Origin: UBA7662 sp943369355 | GTDB lineage: Bacteria > Bacteroidota > Bacteroidia > UBA7662 | DNA: 64,000 nucleotides | Direction: 5' to 3' | NCBI GenBank assembly: GCA_943369355.1 | Contig: CALRMX020000010.1 | Coordinates: 7,336-71,335, forward strand | Shown: in pieces, positions 43,935 through 53,446 of the stretch | Layout of the letters: each line of letters opens with the position of its first letter | How positions within the stretch are numbered: the stretch's first letter is position 1 | The notes under the pieces: generated by a model | The model's database searches: none | What the model saw: only the letters and a program-made list of their open reading frames with translations | What the model was told of the DNA's origin: nothing | Made by a program: the position numbers and the translations under genes

Positions 43935-45701
43935 TTACTCGCCAGCGTACATCGACTCGTATTCGGAGCGATATTTATCCATGATAATTTTACGCTTTAG
44001 CTTCATGGTAGCGGTTAATTCGCCCGTATCTACACCCCAGCTAACGGGTAACAATGTGAATTTTTTTATTTTTTCCCATTGTCCAAAGCCTTCGTTGTAA
44101 TGATCTATTTCACTTTGAAACTTCTCAATTACTTTAGGGTTTCGGATTATTTCGGCAGGAGTAGTATAGGCGATGCCGTGATGTTCGCACCAGTATTTCA
44201 CATGGTCCCATGCTGGGGCTATCAACGCAGAAGGAAATTTCTGCCCTTCACCACAAACCATGAGCTGCTCGATAAGCAATGACTCTTTGAATTTATTTTC
44301 CATCACTTGAGGTGCGATGTATTTGCCCCCTGAGGTTTTGAAAATTTCTTTTTTACGATCGGTTATCTTCAAGTTGCCATTCGCCGTAAACATGCCAATA
44401 TCTCCGGTATGAAACCAGCCATCGCTGTCGATTACTTCTGCAGTTAGCTCGGGTCTTTTGTAGTAACCCATCATGGTATTGGGACCTTTACTTAAAATTT
44501 CACCGTCCTCTGCAATTTTTACTTCTACACCTTCCAATATGGGCCCCACCGAGCCAAACTCAACTTGCATAGTGGCTAAATAATTTACGGAAATAACGGG
44601 TGACGTTTCGGTTAGTCCGTAGCCTTCTAAAACTGGTATTTGCGCCGACCAAAACACACGAGCAAGCCGAGGCTGGAGTGCCGCAGCACCACTTACTATG
44701 GCTTTTACATTTCCGCCAAGCGCTTCACGCCACTTCGAGAAGATGAGTTTATTCGCCATCTTGAGCTGGGTTTCGTACCACCAGCCATTTTTTCCGTTGA
44801 GCTCATAACGCAAACCAAGGTTTAAGGCCCAAAAGAAAAGACTCTTTTTAACCCCTGTGAGTTCATGACCTTTAGATACAATTTTGTCATAAACCTTTTC
44901 GAGCAAACGGGGCACCGATGAGAAGACTTGTGGCTTCACTTCTTTCAGGTTATCCCCAATGGTTTCCATACTCTCGGCATACCAAATACTAATGCCACGA
45001 TACATCATCAAGTAGGTGAGCATGCGTTCGTAAATATGGCAAAGTGGTAAAAAGCTGAGTGCTTTATCGCCCGGACTACAAGGTACGCGAGCAACAGACG
45101 ATTCAACGTTGGAGGCTACATTTTTATGACTGAGCATCACACCTTTTGGAAAACCTGTGGTTCCAGATGTATAAATGATGGTTGCTAGCTCTTCGGTTGA
45201 AACGGCAGCCATTCTTGCAGAAAGTTCAGCTTTTTGAGCACTACTGCCAGCTTTTTTGACTTCCGACCAGTGTTTAGCACCGCTTACTGCATCAAATGTA
45301 AACACAGCTTCTACCGTAGGGACATTGGCGGCAATCTTACTAATTCGTTCATACAAATCGGCCGATGAAATGAAGATAAATTTTACCTCTGCATGGTTAA
45401 GGATGTAATTGTAATCTTCATCGGTGATGGTGGGGTAGATGGGAACGTGTATACCACCGGCTTGTAAAATACCAAAATCGGTAAAGTTCCATTCAGGTCG
45501 ATTATTGGCTATGGTTGCAACCTTGTCACCTTTTTGAAGTCCCATCGCAATCAAGCCAAGACTCATGGCCTCAGCTTCAGCAATAAGTTGATCGGTGCTG
45601 TACGAAATCCATTGGCCGTTTTCTTTGCCCGAAAGGGCTTCCTTCAAAGGCGAGGTCTGTCGTTGATGTTGCAGAATGTCAAATAAACGTTCGATTTTCA
45701 T
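43935..45701 (-). CDS. Long-chain acyl-CoA synthetase (AMP-forming)
   Basis: A 588-residue ANL-superfamily enzyme that activates fatty acids to acyl-CoA and feeds the adjacent beta-oxidation operon. The phosphate-binding loop IIYTSGTTGFPKG, the adenylate motif GYGLTETSP and the hinge WFHTGDIG are present, with 'ITDRKKEIFKTSGGKYIAPQ' near the C terminus. The start at ATG 45701 fits the family better than upstream codons. It is a separate transcription unit with its own terminator, upstream of marR on the same strand. Confidence 0.95.
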   Translation of the reverse strand: MKIERLFDILQHQRQTSPLKEALSGKENGQWISYSTDQLIAEAEAMSLGLIAMGLQKGDKVATIANNRPEWNFTDFGILQAGGIHVPIYPTITDEDYNYILNHAEVKFIFISSADLYERISKIAANVPTVEAVFTFDAVSGAKHWSEVKKAGSSAQKAELSARMAAVSTEELATIIYTSGTTGFPKGVMLSHKNVASNVESSVARVPCSPGDKALSFLPLCHIYERMLTYLMMYRGISIWYAESMETIGDNLKEVKPQVFSSVPRLLEKVYDKIVSKGHELTGVKKSLFFWALNLGLRYELNGKNGWWYETQLKMANKLIFSKWREALGGNVKAIVSGAAALQPRLARVFWSAQIPVLEGYGLTETSPVISVNYLATMQVEFGSVGPILEGVEVKIAEDGEILSKGPNTMMGYYKRPELTAEVIDSDGWFHTGDIGMFTANGNLKITDRKKEIFKTSGGKYIAPQVMENKFKESLLIEQLMVCGEGQKFPSALIAPAWDHVKYWCEHHGIAYTTPAEIIRNPKVIEKFQSEIDHYNEGFGQWEKIKKFTLLPVSWGVDTGELTATMKLKRKIIMDKYRSEYESMYAGE

Positions 45702-45792
45702 GGGCGGTACATAGTGAATTTCTAAGTTCTGTAAGAAGCACCAAAACAACAAGGATAAAGTTGAAATTCAACACATAAAAATTGCACAAACA

Positions 45793-45818
45793 AAAAAGCC
45801 CGACCAATTGGCCGGGCT
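45793..45818 (-). terminator. Terminator of the first CGPC T9SS protein
   Basis: Arms GCCCGaCC and GGcCGGGC around AATT at 45798-45817, with TTTTTTG following on the minus strand. Confidence 0.8.
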
Positions 45819-45833
45819 TGTGTGCACATAGAA

Positions 45834-47831
45834 TTAATTCTTCACAATGCGGTGCGAATGGGTTTCACTACCCATTTCCACTTGTATCAAATACATGCCG
45901 TTGGTTACGTCAGTTAGGTCGAGGTCAATGAATTGACGACCGGTTTCCAAACGACCAAGTTCCATAGTCTTAACCACTTGACCGAGCATATTGCGTACTG
46001 AAACAGTTACTTGAGTAGCATTTTGCATTTCAAGATCAAGTTTCGCAACGGTGTTTACCGGATTGGGGAAAATATTACTACGATTGGCATTGGCATCAAC
46101 TACCGGTGTAGATGCGGCGATTGAAGCCCCCGCTTTGATTTTAGCACCTTTAAATGCATTTTTCGAACCTACCGACTGAACAAATACCACTACATGCAGA
46201 TTTTCCTTGTTAATGCCCGCTGGAATGTTGTAAGTTAAATTAACTGGAGTGGCAGATGCGCCATTACCTAAATTGGTACCGCTTGCATCCGGTAACATCT
46301 TACGTACAGTTGATGGGAAGTCGGTTTCACCATTCGTACCTGGAGGTGTTGCATAAGTCACAGGATCTTCAACAACCAATACATGCAAGGCATAATCAGA
46401 AGCCGTTAACGTAGACTTACGCTTTACGTTACCTGTTACTGTGAGGGTATTTCCAGATATTGCGGTATTTAAGGTATAATCCCAAGCATTCGGTAATGAA
46501 GTAGCATATTGGTCAATAACCGCTTGTGTAACACCTGTAGGACCCCATCCTGCAGTGCTGCTCAATCGTACAGCAGGTACACCTGTAACGTTATAGTAGT
46601 TCACCCGAGCAGTTGGATCGGTTGGATTCAAGCTGTACATCGGATCCACACCCGGCCAGCTTACGTGATATTTCACCGAAGTAGCCTTGCTCCGGTTGTT
46701 GTTCAATACAGCAGTGAATGTAGGGTTTTGTGCAGCACATGGACCACAACTTGCGTTGGTGAAGTGTTCGAAAACCACGAGATTGTCGATTACAGCACCA
46801 ATAACGGCAACAGATTTTGAAACCGTATCTGAATTCGTGCCACCGCCGTTAATATTCGAAAGCCAAACCTTGATGTCGAAAGTTCCTGGAGCAGTAGGGG
46901 TCCAAACCGTAGGGTGGTTAACCGCTTGCATGGCATTGGTAGCGATGTTTTGACCAGTTAAGTTGGTAGAAACCGTTGCAGCTGTTCCCACCTTATAGTT
47001 TAAGGTTGCTGAAGTGATGGCCGTAGAACCTGTATTTACCACTTTACCAGTGATGGTAGTTCCAACACCTGCATAACCGAAGCCAGGAATGTCGAGGGTA
47101 GCAAATTTAACACCCAAAGCCGGACGAGTTCCTGGCATAAAGGCGTAGAAATTATTACCTGCCGCACCAGCAACGTTACCTGCGAGACCAGTTACAGGGG
47201 CAGCAGGGGCAATTGCTGTGGTAGCATCAATCTGTAGACCTATACTCATGGTCACGGCATTTGCGCATCCAACACGCTGATCTACAATGTAAATGTTGTT
47301 TGTGCCTTCTTCGAGCACAATTGCCCAATAGGTCCAACAAGTAGACTGTCCTACAACAGTGTACGAGTTAAATTGAATCCAAAGTTGTTGACGGCCAGCA
47401 GGACCAAAAGTTTTGGTTACTACGTAGTCATTTGCCTGGGTTGCATCTCCTCCAGTAACAACTATAGAGTTGTTTGGTATAGTTGCACTTGGAAGTGTAA
47501 CCTGGCCATAAGCAGGGTTAATAGTCGAGTTTACATCGAAGGTAACCACTCCAGCCGTTGACACTTTATACTGAATAGCATTGGCATTGTTAAACTTGAA
47601 CAAGAATGGGACATTTTGCACACCAGACCACTGAGGAGTAGCTTGTGAACCACCGGCAAGGATGCTCCAACCACTAATCATTCCGCCGCCACTAGGATAT
47701 TCATCATCGGAATTGTAACCACCTGGGTTGCCAGGACCATACGTATGGGGCACCATGTAGTAGCCGGTTTGAGCAACCGCAAAACCAGTTCCTATGAGCA
47801 TTAAACAAAAAGAGAGTAATAGTTTTTTCAT
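45834..47831 (-). CDS. T9SS type A-sorted protein with Omp28-like thioredoxin-fold domain
   Basis: A 665-residue secreted protein. The signal peptide (MKKLLLSFCLMLIGTGFAVAQ) is followed by a ~300-residue beta-rich region. A thiol domain then starts at 'VVFEHFTNASCGPCAAQNP', whose Cys-Gly-Pro-Cys and following 'VTGVPAVRLS' (cis-Pro loop) match the Omp28/thioredoxin-like family. The last ~80 residues are a type A sorting domain ('FPNPVNTVAKLDLE' to the end). It would be exported by T9SS and anchored or released. Function is unknown; redox or adhesin scaffolding is a guess. It is paralogous in its thiol domain to the next gene. Confidence 0.88.
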   Translation of the reverse strand: MKKLLLSFCLMLIGTGFAVAQTGYYMVPHTYGPGNPGGYNSDDEYPSGGGMISGWSILAGGSQATPQWSGVQNVPFLFKFNNANAIQYKVSTAGVVTFDVNSTINPAYGQVTLPSATIPNNSIVVTGGDATQANDYVVTKTFGPAGRQQLWIQFNSYTVVGQSTCWTYWAIVLEEGTNNIYIVDQRVGCANAVTMSIGLQIDATTAIAPAAPVTGLAGNVAGAAGNNFYAFMPGTRPALGVKFATLDIPGFGYAGVGTTITGKVVNTGSTAITSATLNYKVGTAATVSTNLTGQNIATNAMQAVNHPTVWTPTAPGTFDIKVWLSNINGGGTNSDTVSKSVAVIGAVIDNLVVFEHFTNASCGPCAAQNPTFTAVLNNNRSKATSVKYHVSWPGVDPMYSLNPTDPTARVNYYNVTGVPAVRLSSTAGWGPTGVTQAVIDQYATSLPNAWDYTLNTAISGNTLTVTGNVKRKSTLTASDYALHVLVVEDPVTYATPPGTNGETDFPSTVRKMLPDASGTNLGNGASATPVNLTYNIPAGINKENLHVVVFVQSVGSKNAFKGAKIKAGASIAASTPVVDANANRSNIFPNPVNTVAKLDLEMQNATQVTVSVRNMLGQVVKTMELGRLETGRQFIDLDLTDVTNGMYLIQVEMGSETHSHRIVKN

Positions 47832-47924
47832 GCAGAGTGGATTTAATTTAATGTACTAATCTAATGATTGTTTGTAAGTTCTGCGTCAGTTTTTGTGAAA
47901 AAGTAAAATTGAGCAGGGCAAAAA

Positions 47925-47956
47925 TGAAAAAGGCCTACCCTTTTCGAGTAGGCCTT
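47925..47956 (-). terminator. Terminator of the second CGPC T9SS protein
   Basis: Arms AAGGCCTAC (47930-47938) and GTAGGCCTT (47948-47956), T-rich on the minus strand after the stem. Confidence 0.8.
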
Positions 47957-47977
47957 ATATGTGTAATTCAGTACTGA

Positions 47978-49852
47978 TTACTGCTTAATAAGTTTAAAAA
48001 CCTGATATTCAGTATTGTTTTTCACGTTTACAAAATAGAGCCCAACAGGTAACTCTGCTACGCCTAAAGGCAACATGTGCTGACCTTCTTGAAGTTGTAT
48101 GTTTTGAGGTTGAAGAACAAGCTGGCCAAGCTGATTGCGAACTTCAAGGGTTAAATCAGTAGCCACCAGGGTAGTCAGTTTAATGCTGGCTTCCGATTGT
48201 GCTGGATTCGGGTATAGGCTAATTTCTCTAACTGATGAAAGTTCATTAACGCTAACCGTTGCGGCTAAAGTGATTTCATCTATATAGAGATTATTACCAT
48301 AGTCACTAGTTGCTTCAAAACGTATCAAAAGGTCGCTATTACCATTGTAGTTAGAAATGTCTACACTCTCTTGACGCCATTGAGATGCTGCTACAGAGTT
48401 GAAGGCTGCTGTGGTTGATGGAGCCGTTGCCAGAGTAGCTCCGGCCTTATTGAAAGCATCTACCCAGTTTAATCCGCAATCGGTCGAAATTTGAAGCTTA
48501 AGGGCATCGTTCGATGTTTGGTACTGTGCATGTGCTACCATAAAATTGATAGCGCTAGTTCCAGTTGCACCAGTTAAATCGATTCTCGGTAAGTACAAAT
48601 AATCGATATCACCAGCCGATATGGTGTAAAAATCCATTTTAGCACTCCGAATTGAGCCATTAGCGCCTGGGGTGCCAAGTGACCAGCCAGCAGGGCTTGA
48701 ACCATTATCTACAGCCCAACCAGTTGGAGGAAAAGCTGCAGTTGGGAACGACTGAGCAACAGTATTGGTACGTGTAGTTTGCAAAAACAAACGTTGGGTA
48801 GAGGTGCTGCGAACGGCACTGGGGTGTGGCTGTCCGTTCATACTCACAATCTTGTATTCAACAGTATTGCTTCCAGCATTTAAGGTCATTGCGTTGAGTG
48901 TAACATTGGTGCTGCTATTACTTGCAAGATTACCGGTCCAGTTAATCGTTGACGTATTGCCATTCACTTTTTGTTCAATGACCATAGTAGTAATGGTGTT
49001 ACTTCCTAAGTTCTGAATCGAAATGGCTGGAGTAAGTTGCTCCGTACAATTGTAAAAACCGATAGCTGGTGGGGCTAGGCTTGAGTACAAAGGAACTGGT
49101 AGCGGCTCGGTTTTTTTAGCTTGAGCTATTTCCTTCGTTACATCGTCTTGAACAAAACCCACTACTGCAACTTCTGCGATGTCGCGAATGTAACTAGGAA
49201 CTGGTGCGGCAATCGTAATGGTTTGCGCTTGACCATTGGTCCAAGTGCTATTTAATGTAGTACCATTGTGGTTGGGGTACATCTTACGCATTACGTTGTG
49301 AAATTCGGTTTCGCCATTGGTTCCGGGAGGGCTCGTGTACAACATGTTTTTCTCAATAAGTGCAATATGTCCTTTCCAAGTGCCAGTTGTTACTGCTTGA
49401 GCTGCGGTGACTGTCATCGTGATGAAAATCGAATCCCAATCGCTGCTGAAACTATGCTCTAAAACTATACTAAAGGGTGAGGTTACCGAAGTGCGGCTAG
49501 TAATCAACGACTGCGTTAAGTTAATGCTATGTCCATTGCCAATAGTTGTGCCGTCGTGACGGGCATTGGGGGCTGAGTTCACTCCATAATATGTTCTGCG
49601 ACCATTTGATTCAGTAACATTTTGCAGGTGAATGGGGCCAGCCGAGGGAATAGGCACTTGATACTTCAAGCCTATAATAGCGTTAGGATTTGCCGATAAT
49701 AACGCATGTGTGGTTGGATTGGCGGAGGCACAAGGTCCACAATTTTCGCCGGAGAATACTTCATACAGCTGTGTGCGGGGTACTTGTGCGAAGGCCGTTA
49801 TAGCAAATAACGACACTCCCAGGGTGAGTAAGTTTTTGTTCATGGGTTTCAT
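47978..49852 (-). CDS. T9SS type A-sorted Omp28-like protein with cleaved-adhesin-like domain
   Basis: About 624 residues (621 from ATG 49843). The signal peptide ends at ITAFAQ, and the thiol motif ENCGPCASANP follows at once, with 'VNSAPNARHDG' in the cis-Pro position. This is the same Omp28-like domain as in the neighbouring gene but at the N terminus instead of the middle. The centre (about residues 360-540) resembles a jelly-roll/cleaved-adhesin domain ('DYLYLPRIDLTGATG', 'LLIRFEATSDYGNNLYIDEI'). A type A sorting domain ends the protein (YPNPAQSEASIKL...). It is exported by T9SS. Each of the two genes has its own terminator. Confidence 0.87.
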   Translation of the reverse strand: MKPMNKNLLTLGVSLFAITAFAQVPRTQLYEVFSGENCGPCASANPTTHALLSANPNAIIGLKYQVPIPSAGPIHLQNVTESNGRRTYYGVNSAPNARHDGTTIGNGHSINLTQSLITSRTSVTSPFSIVLEHSFSSDWDSIFITMTVTAAQAVTTGTWKGHIALIEKNMLYTSPPGTNGETEFHNVMRKMYPNHNGTTLNSTWTNGQAQTITIAAPVPSYIRDIAEVAVVGFVQDDVTKEIAQAKKTEPLPVPLYSSLAPPAIGFYNCTEQLTPAISIQNLGSNTITTMVIEQKVNGNTSTINWTGNLASNSSTNVTLNAMTLNAGSNTVEYKIVSMNGQPHPSAVRSTSTQRLFLQTTRTNTVAQSFPTAAFPPTGWAVDNGSSPAGWSLGTPGANGSIRSAKMDFYTISAGDIDYLYLPRIDLTGATGTSAINFMVAHAQYQTSNDALKLQISTDCGLNWVDAFNKAGATLATAPSTTAAFNSVAASQWRQESVDISNYNGNSDLLIRFEATSDYGNNLYIDEITLAATVSVNELSSVREISLYPNPAQSEASIKLTTLVATDLTLEVRNQLGQLVLQPQNIQLQEGQHMLPLGVAELPVGLYFVNVKNNTEYQVFKLIKQ

Positions 49853-49965
49853 GGTATTTAGGTATATCGAAGTTAAAGGCCAAACATTGAAAATCAAAGC
49901 ATTTGGTTGAGAATTGGTATTTTCAAACTTCAACTGACATTCTGTCATATTTACCGTGTAATTCG

Positions 49966-49973
49966 TATTTTTG
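49966..49973 (+). promoter_or_regulatory. -7 promoter box of the miaB-secG operon
   Basis: TATTTTTG, an exact TAnnTTTG match 17 bases before the miaB ATG. Confidence 0.55.
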
Positions 49974-49990
49974 TGTTTTAATTAACCAAT

Positions 49991-51421
49991 ATGGCGAAAC
50001 CTTTTTCAGGTAACGTATTCGATAAAAATCAAGACGAGTCACGCCAAGGTGAAGCGTATACTTTAGATTTACCCGCTGCACCTGGCTTAAAGAAGATGTA
50101 TCTTGAAAGCTATGGCTGCCAGATGAATTTCAGTGATAGCGAGATTGTTGCTTCCATCATGGCTGAAAATGGCTATGTTCCAACGCCTTCGCTGGAAGAA
50201 GCCGATGTGGTATTCATCAATACATGTTCGATACGCGATAACGCAGAACAAAAGGTGCGTGGACGTTTGCAGGAGTTTAGGCAATATAAAAAATCGAAAC
50301 CCGATATGGTTGTCGGGGTATTGGGCTGTATGGCTGAACGACTGAAGTCGAAACTGCTCGAGCAGGAAAAATTAGTAGACCTCGTAGTAGGCCCAGATGC
50401 TTATAAAGACCTACCCAATCTCCTCGAGCAAGTTGATACAGGTCAAAAGGCTGTAAACGTATTGCTCAGTCGTGAAGAAACGTATGCCGACATTACTCCA
50501 GTACGTTTGGGTGGCAACGGCGTACTAGCCTTTGTAACCATCATGCGTGGTTGCGACAATATGTGTTCTTTTTGTGTAGTGCCCTTTACGAGAGGTAGAG
50601 AAAGAAGTAGAGACGCGCAAAGCATCGTGGAAGAGTGTCGCGATCTATTCGAGAAGGGATACAAAGAAGTTACGCTTTTGGGGCAAAATGTTGACAGTTA
50701 CCATTGGACATCAGAAGATGGTAAGAGCACAGTGAACTTCGCACAATTGCTTGAGCTAGTCGCTCAAATTAGCCCTGATATGCGGGTGCGTTTCTCCACT
50801 TCTCATCCGAAGGACATTACGGACGAGGTGTTGATGACCATGGCTGCCTACAATAATATTTGTAAGAATATCCATTTGCCCGTTCAGTCGGGTAATTCAG
50901 AGGTTTTAGCTCGTATGAATCGGACGTACACACGTGAATGGTACATTGAACGGGTGAACGCTATCCGCAAAATTTTGCCCGATTGTTCGATTACGACGGA
51001 TATCATAGCCGGTTTTTGTGGCGAAACAGAAGAACAACATGCAGAAACGCTTGACATGATACGTTTTGCGGAGTACACCTTTGCATTTATGTTCAAGTAT
51101 TCTGAACGTCCTGGTACTTTGGCAGCTAGAAAATATACCGACGACATACCCGAAGAGGTAAAGAGCCGCAGGCTTCAGGAAATTATCTCGCTTCAGAACG
51201 AGATGAGCTTGAAAAGCAACGAAGCCGATCTGGGAAAGGTATTCGAGGTGTTAGTAGAAGGCCCCTCACGTAAAAGTGAATTGCACTATTGTGGAAGAAA
51301 TAGTCAGAATAAAATGATCGTTTTTCCGAAAGGTGATGTAAAAAAGGGAGATTACCGAAAAGTTAAGGTTACACATTGCACTCAAGCAACCTTGATTGGC
51401 GAATTGGTGGAGGAAGATTAA
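49991..51421 (+). CDS. miaB: tRNA-2-methylthio-N6-dimethylallyladenosine synthase
   Basis: A 476-residue radical-SAM methylthiotransferase that modifies A37 of tRNAs reading UNN codons. The N-terminal cluster cysteines lie in SYGCQMNFSDSE, FINTCSIRDNAEQK and VLGCMAER; the radical-SAM cluster is in RGCDNMCSFC; and a C-terminal TRAM domain follows ('VFEVLVEGPSRKS'). Length is typical. It is the first gene of a tight operon: its stop shares a base with the methyltransferase ATG. Confidence 0.96.
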   Translation: MAKPFSGNVFDKNQDESRQGEAYTLDLPAAPGLKKMYLESYGCQMNFSDSEIVASIMAENGYVPTPSLEEADVVFINTCSIRDNAEQKVRGRLQEFRQYKKSKPDMVVGVLGCMAERLKSKLLEQEKLVDLVVGPDAYKDLPNLLEQVDTGQKAVNVLLSREETYADITPVRLGGNGVLAFVTIMRGCDNMCSFCVVPFTRGRERSRDAQSIVEECRDLFEKGYKEVTLLGQNVDSYHWTSEDGKSTVNFAQLLELVAQISPDMRVRFSTSHPKDITDEVLMTMAAYNNICKNIHLPVQSGNSEVLARMNRTYTREWYIERVNAIRKILPDCSITTDIIAGFCGETEEQHAETLDMIRFAEYTFAFMFKYSERPGTLAARKYTDDIPEEVKSRRLQEIISLQNEMSLKSNEADLGKVFEVLVEGPSRKSELHYCGRNSQNKMIVFPKGDVKKGDYRKVKVTHCTQATLIGELVEED

Positions 51422-52194
51422 TGGCTCAACAGTTAGAAACAGAGGCCGAAGTACTCGCTCGTCTTGCTCGTGAAAAAGAATATCACAACAAGGCATTTGC
51501 AGAAGATATTCGTAAATCGGTCGACAAATACTACGATACCATTGCTAGAAGCAGAGCACGTTATCATATGCTTATTCATGCCGACGCTAATGGCAAACGT
51601 TTGTTAGAATACGGTTGCGGTCCAGGGAGTAAAGCATTCGACTTAGCAGCAAGTGGTGCGGCAATTACGGGTATCGATATTAGTGACGTGGCCATACAAC
51701 TCGCTGCTGAAGAGGCAAAAAATAGAGGGGTTGCAGCCGAATTCAAAGTGATGAATGCCGAAGTGCTCGAGTATCCTAATCAATATTTTGATAGAATAAT
51801 TGGTTCGGCGATTATTCATCATCTTGATTTACACAAGGCCTATGCAGAAATTGCAAGGTGCCTCAAAAAAGAAGGCAATGCTGTATTTATTGAACCTTTA
51901 GGACATAATCCTATCATCAATCTGTACCGAAAACTTACGCCTAAACTCCGAACCGAAGATGAACACCCTTTGAAAATTGAGGACATTAATCTTGCAAAGA
52001 AGTACTTTGAGGTAGTTGAGGTAAGGTATTTTCATCTTTTTTCTATCGCTTCGGTCGTTTTCCGAAATACTTTCCTGTTCAAACCCGTTTTGAACGCGCT
52101 TGATGGTTTGGATGCCTTATTATTTAAGGCATTTCCATTCCTCAAAAAAAATAGCTGGATGTCGGTCATAGAGTTAAAAGCCCCTAAACACTAA
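51421..52194 (+). CDS. Class I SAM-dependent methyltransferase
   Basis: A 257-residue Rossmann-fold methyltransferase. Motif I is LEYGCGPGSKAFDLAASG with the acidic GIDIS at the end of strand 2, and the later IIGSAIIHHL is motif IV-like. The C-terminal third is helical, with the hydrophobic 'LFKPVLNALDGLDALLF', possibly contacting a lipid or membrane substrate. It lies between miaB and the sigma-54 regulator gene, with one-base spacing on each side; many relatives of this cluster, as I recall them, lack it. The substrate is unknown: a lipid, quinone-like molecule or RNA are possible. Confidence 0.85.
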   Translation: MAQQLETEAEVLARLAREKEYHNKAFAEDIRKSVDKYYDTIARSRARYHMLIHADANGKRLLEYGCGPGSKAFDLAASGAAITGIDISDVAIQLAAEEAKNRGVAAEFKVMNAEVLEYPNQYFDRIIGSAIIHHLDLHKAYAEIARCLKKEGNAVFIEPLGHNPIINLYRKLTPKLRTEDEHPLKIEDINLAKKYFEVVEVRYFHLFSIASVVFRNTFLFKPVLNALDGLDALLFKAFPFLKKNSWMSVIELKAPKH

Positions 52195-52195
52195 A

Positions 52196-53446
52196 ATGGA
52201 TTTACAAAGTGTAAAACTACGTTTTGGGATTATTGGCAATAGTCCATCGCTTAACCATGCATTAAATATTGCAGTGCAGGTTGCAGCTACCGACGTGTCG
52301 GTTTTGATTAGTGGCGAAAGCGGAGTAGGTAAAGAAGTGTTTTCGAAGATACTCCACCAATTAAGTAATCGAAAACACGGGAAGTTTATCGCTGTGAACT
52401 GCGGTGCCATACCAGAAGGTACAATAGATTCAGAGCTTTTTGGTCACGAAAAAGGATCCTTCACCGGTGCGTTCGAAGCTCGACAAGGCTATTTCGAAAC
52501 GGTAAATGGTGGGACAATTTTCTTAGATGAATTAGCCGAAATGCCCTTAGGTACCCAAGCGCGTTTATTGAGGGTGCTCGAATCGGGGGAGTTTATCAAA
52601 GTGGGGTCGAGCAAGGTGCAAAAAACCGATGTACGAGTAATTGCAGCATCGAACGTGGATTTATTGGATGCCATCGGTAAAAATAAATTCAGAGAAGATC
52701 TTTATTACCGGTTGAATACTGTGAGTATTCATATTCCGCCATTGCGGGAGCGGCCCGACGACATACCGTTGTTGTTTCGCAAATTTGCCGTTGACTTCGC
52801 CGAGCGTTATTCAAGCCAGCCCATTAGTTTAGACGAACAAGCGAACCACTACCTAAGGAATTACCCCTGGCCCGGCAACATCAGGCAGTTAAAAAATGTA
52901 GCTGAGCAGATTTCTGTGCTTGCACCATTTCGCTTGGTAGAGGGGGAGGAGATATTGAAGTATTTGCCTACGGTGAATAGGAATTCAAGTGTACCCATGT
53001 TGACGAAGCAAGCGGGAACGGAAGACCTAAATGAACGCGAAATCTTATACAAAGTCTTGTTTGACATGAAACGAGACTTAAACGACCTCAAAAAGGTAGT
53101 CGCGCAAATTGTTCAAAATCCCGATGATTTCCACTTTTCGAGTGCAGATCAGGTGTATTTGGAGCATTTGATGCAACACCCCGACGTGGTGACGTCTAAT
53201 CCGATAACTGCATCAGTAACAAGTCCAGTTATTCAGCATCCTGTGACGGAGATACGTTCACGATTCGATCAGCGAGAGGATGTGGAGGATATAGAAGAAA
53301 ATTTATCATTGGAAGAGGTCGAAAAACGAATGATTTTACGTGCTTTGAAAAAGCATCAAGGTCGACGCAAGAATGCCGCCGTAGAATTGGGTATTAGCGA
53401 ACGAACCTTATACCGAAAGATTAAAGAGTACGACATTGAAGTATAA
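52196..53446 (+). CDS. Sigma-54-dependent transcriptional activator
   Basis: A 416-residue bacterial enhancer-binding protein without a receiver or PAS domain, starting directly with the AAA+ core. Walker A is GESGVGKEVF, the sigma-54-contacting loop is GSFTGAFEA (variant GSFTGA for GAFTGA), Walker B is TIFLDELAEM, and the R-finger region is 'FREDLYYRLNTV'. After a ~100-residue linker, a Fis-type helix-turn-helix closes the protein (RKNAAVELGISERTLYRKIK). Lacking a sensor domain, it may be constitutively active or controlled by a partner. It starts one base after the methyltransferase gene and overlaps lptE by 11 bases. Confidence 0.93.
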   Translation: MDLQSVKLRFGIIGNSPSLNHALNIAVQVAATDVSVLISGESGVGKEVFSKILHQLSNRKHGKFIAVNCGAIPEGTIDSELFGHEKGSFTGAFEARQGYFETVNGGTIFLDELAEMPLGTQARLLRVLESGEFIKVGSSKVQKTDVRVIAASNVDLLDAIGKNKFREDLYYRLNTVSIHIPPLRERPDDIPLLFRKFAVDFAERYSSQPISLDEQANHYLRNYPWPGNIRQLKNVAEQISVLAPFRLVEGEEILKYLPTVNRNSSVPMLTKQAGTEDLNEREILYKVLFDMKRDLNDLKKVVAQIVQNPDDFHFSSADQVYLEHLMQHPDVVTSNPITASVTSPVIQHPVTEIRSRFDQREDVEDIEENLSLEEVEKRMILRALKKHQGRRKNAAVELGISERTLYRKIKEYDIEV

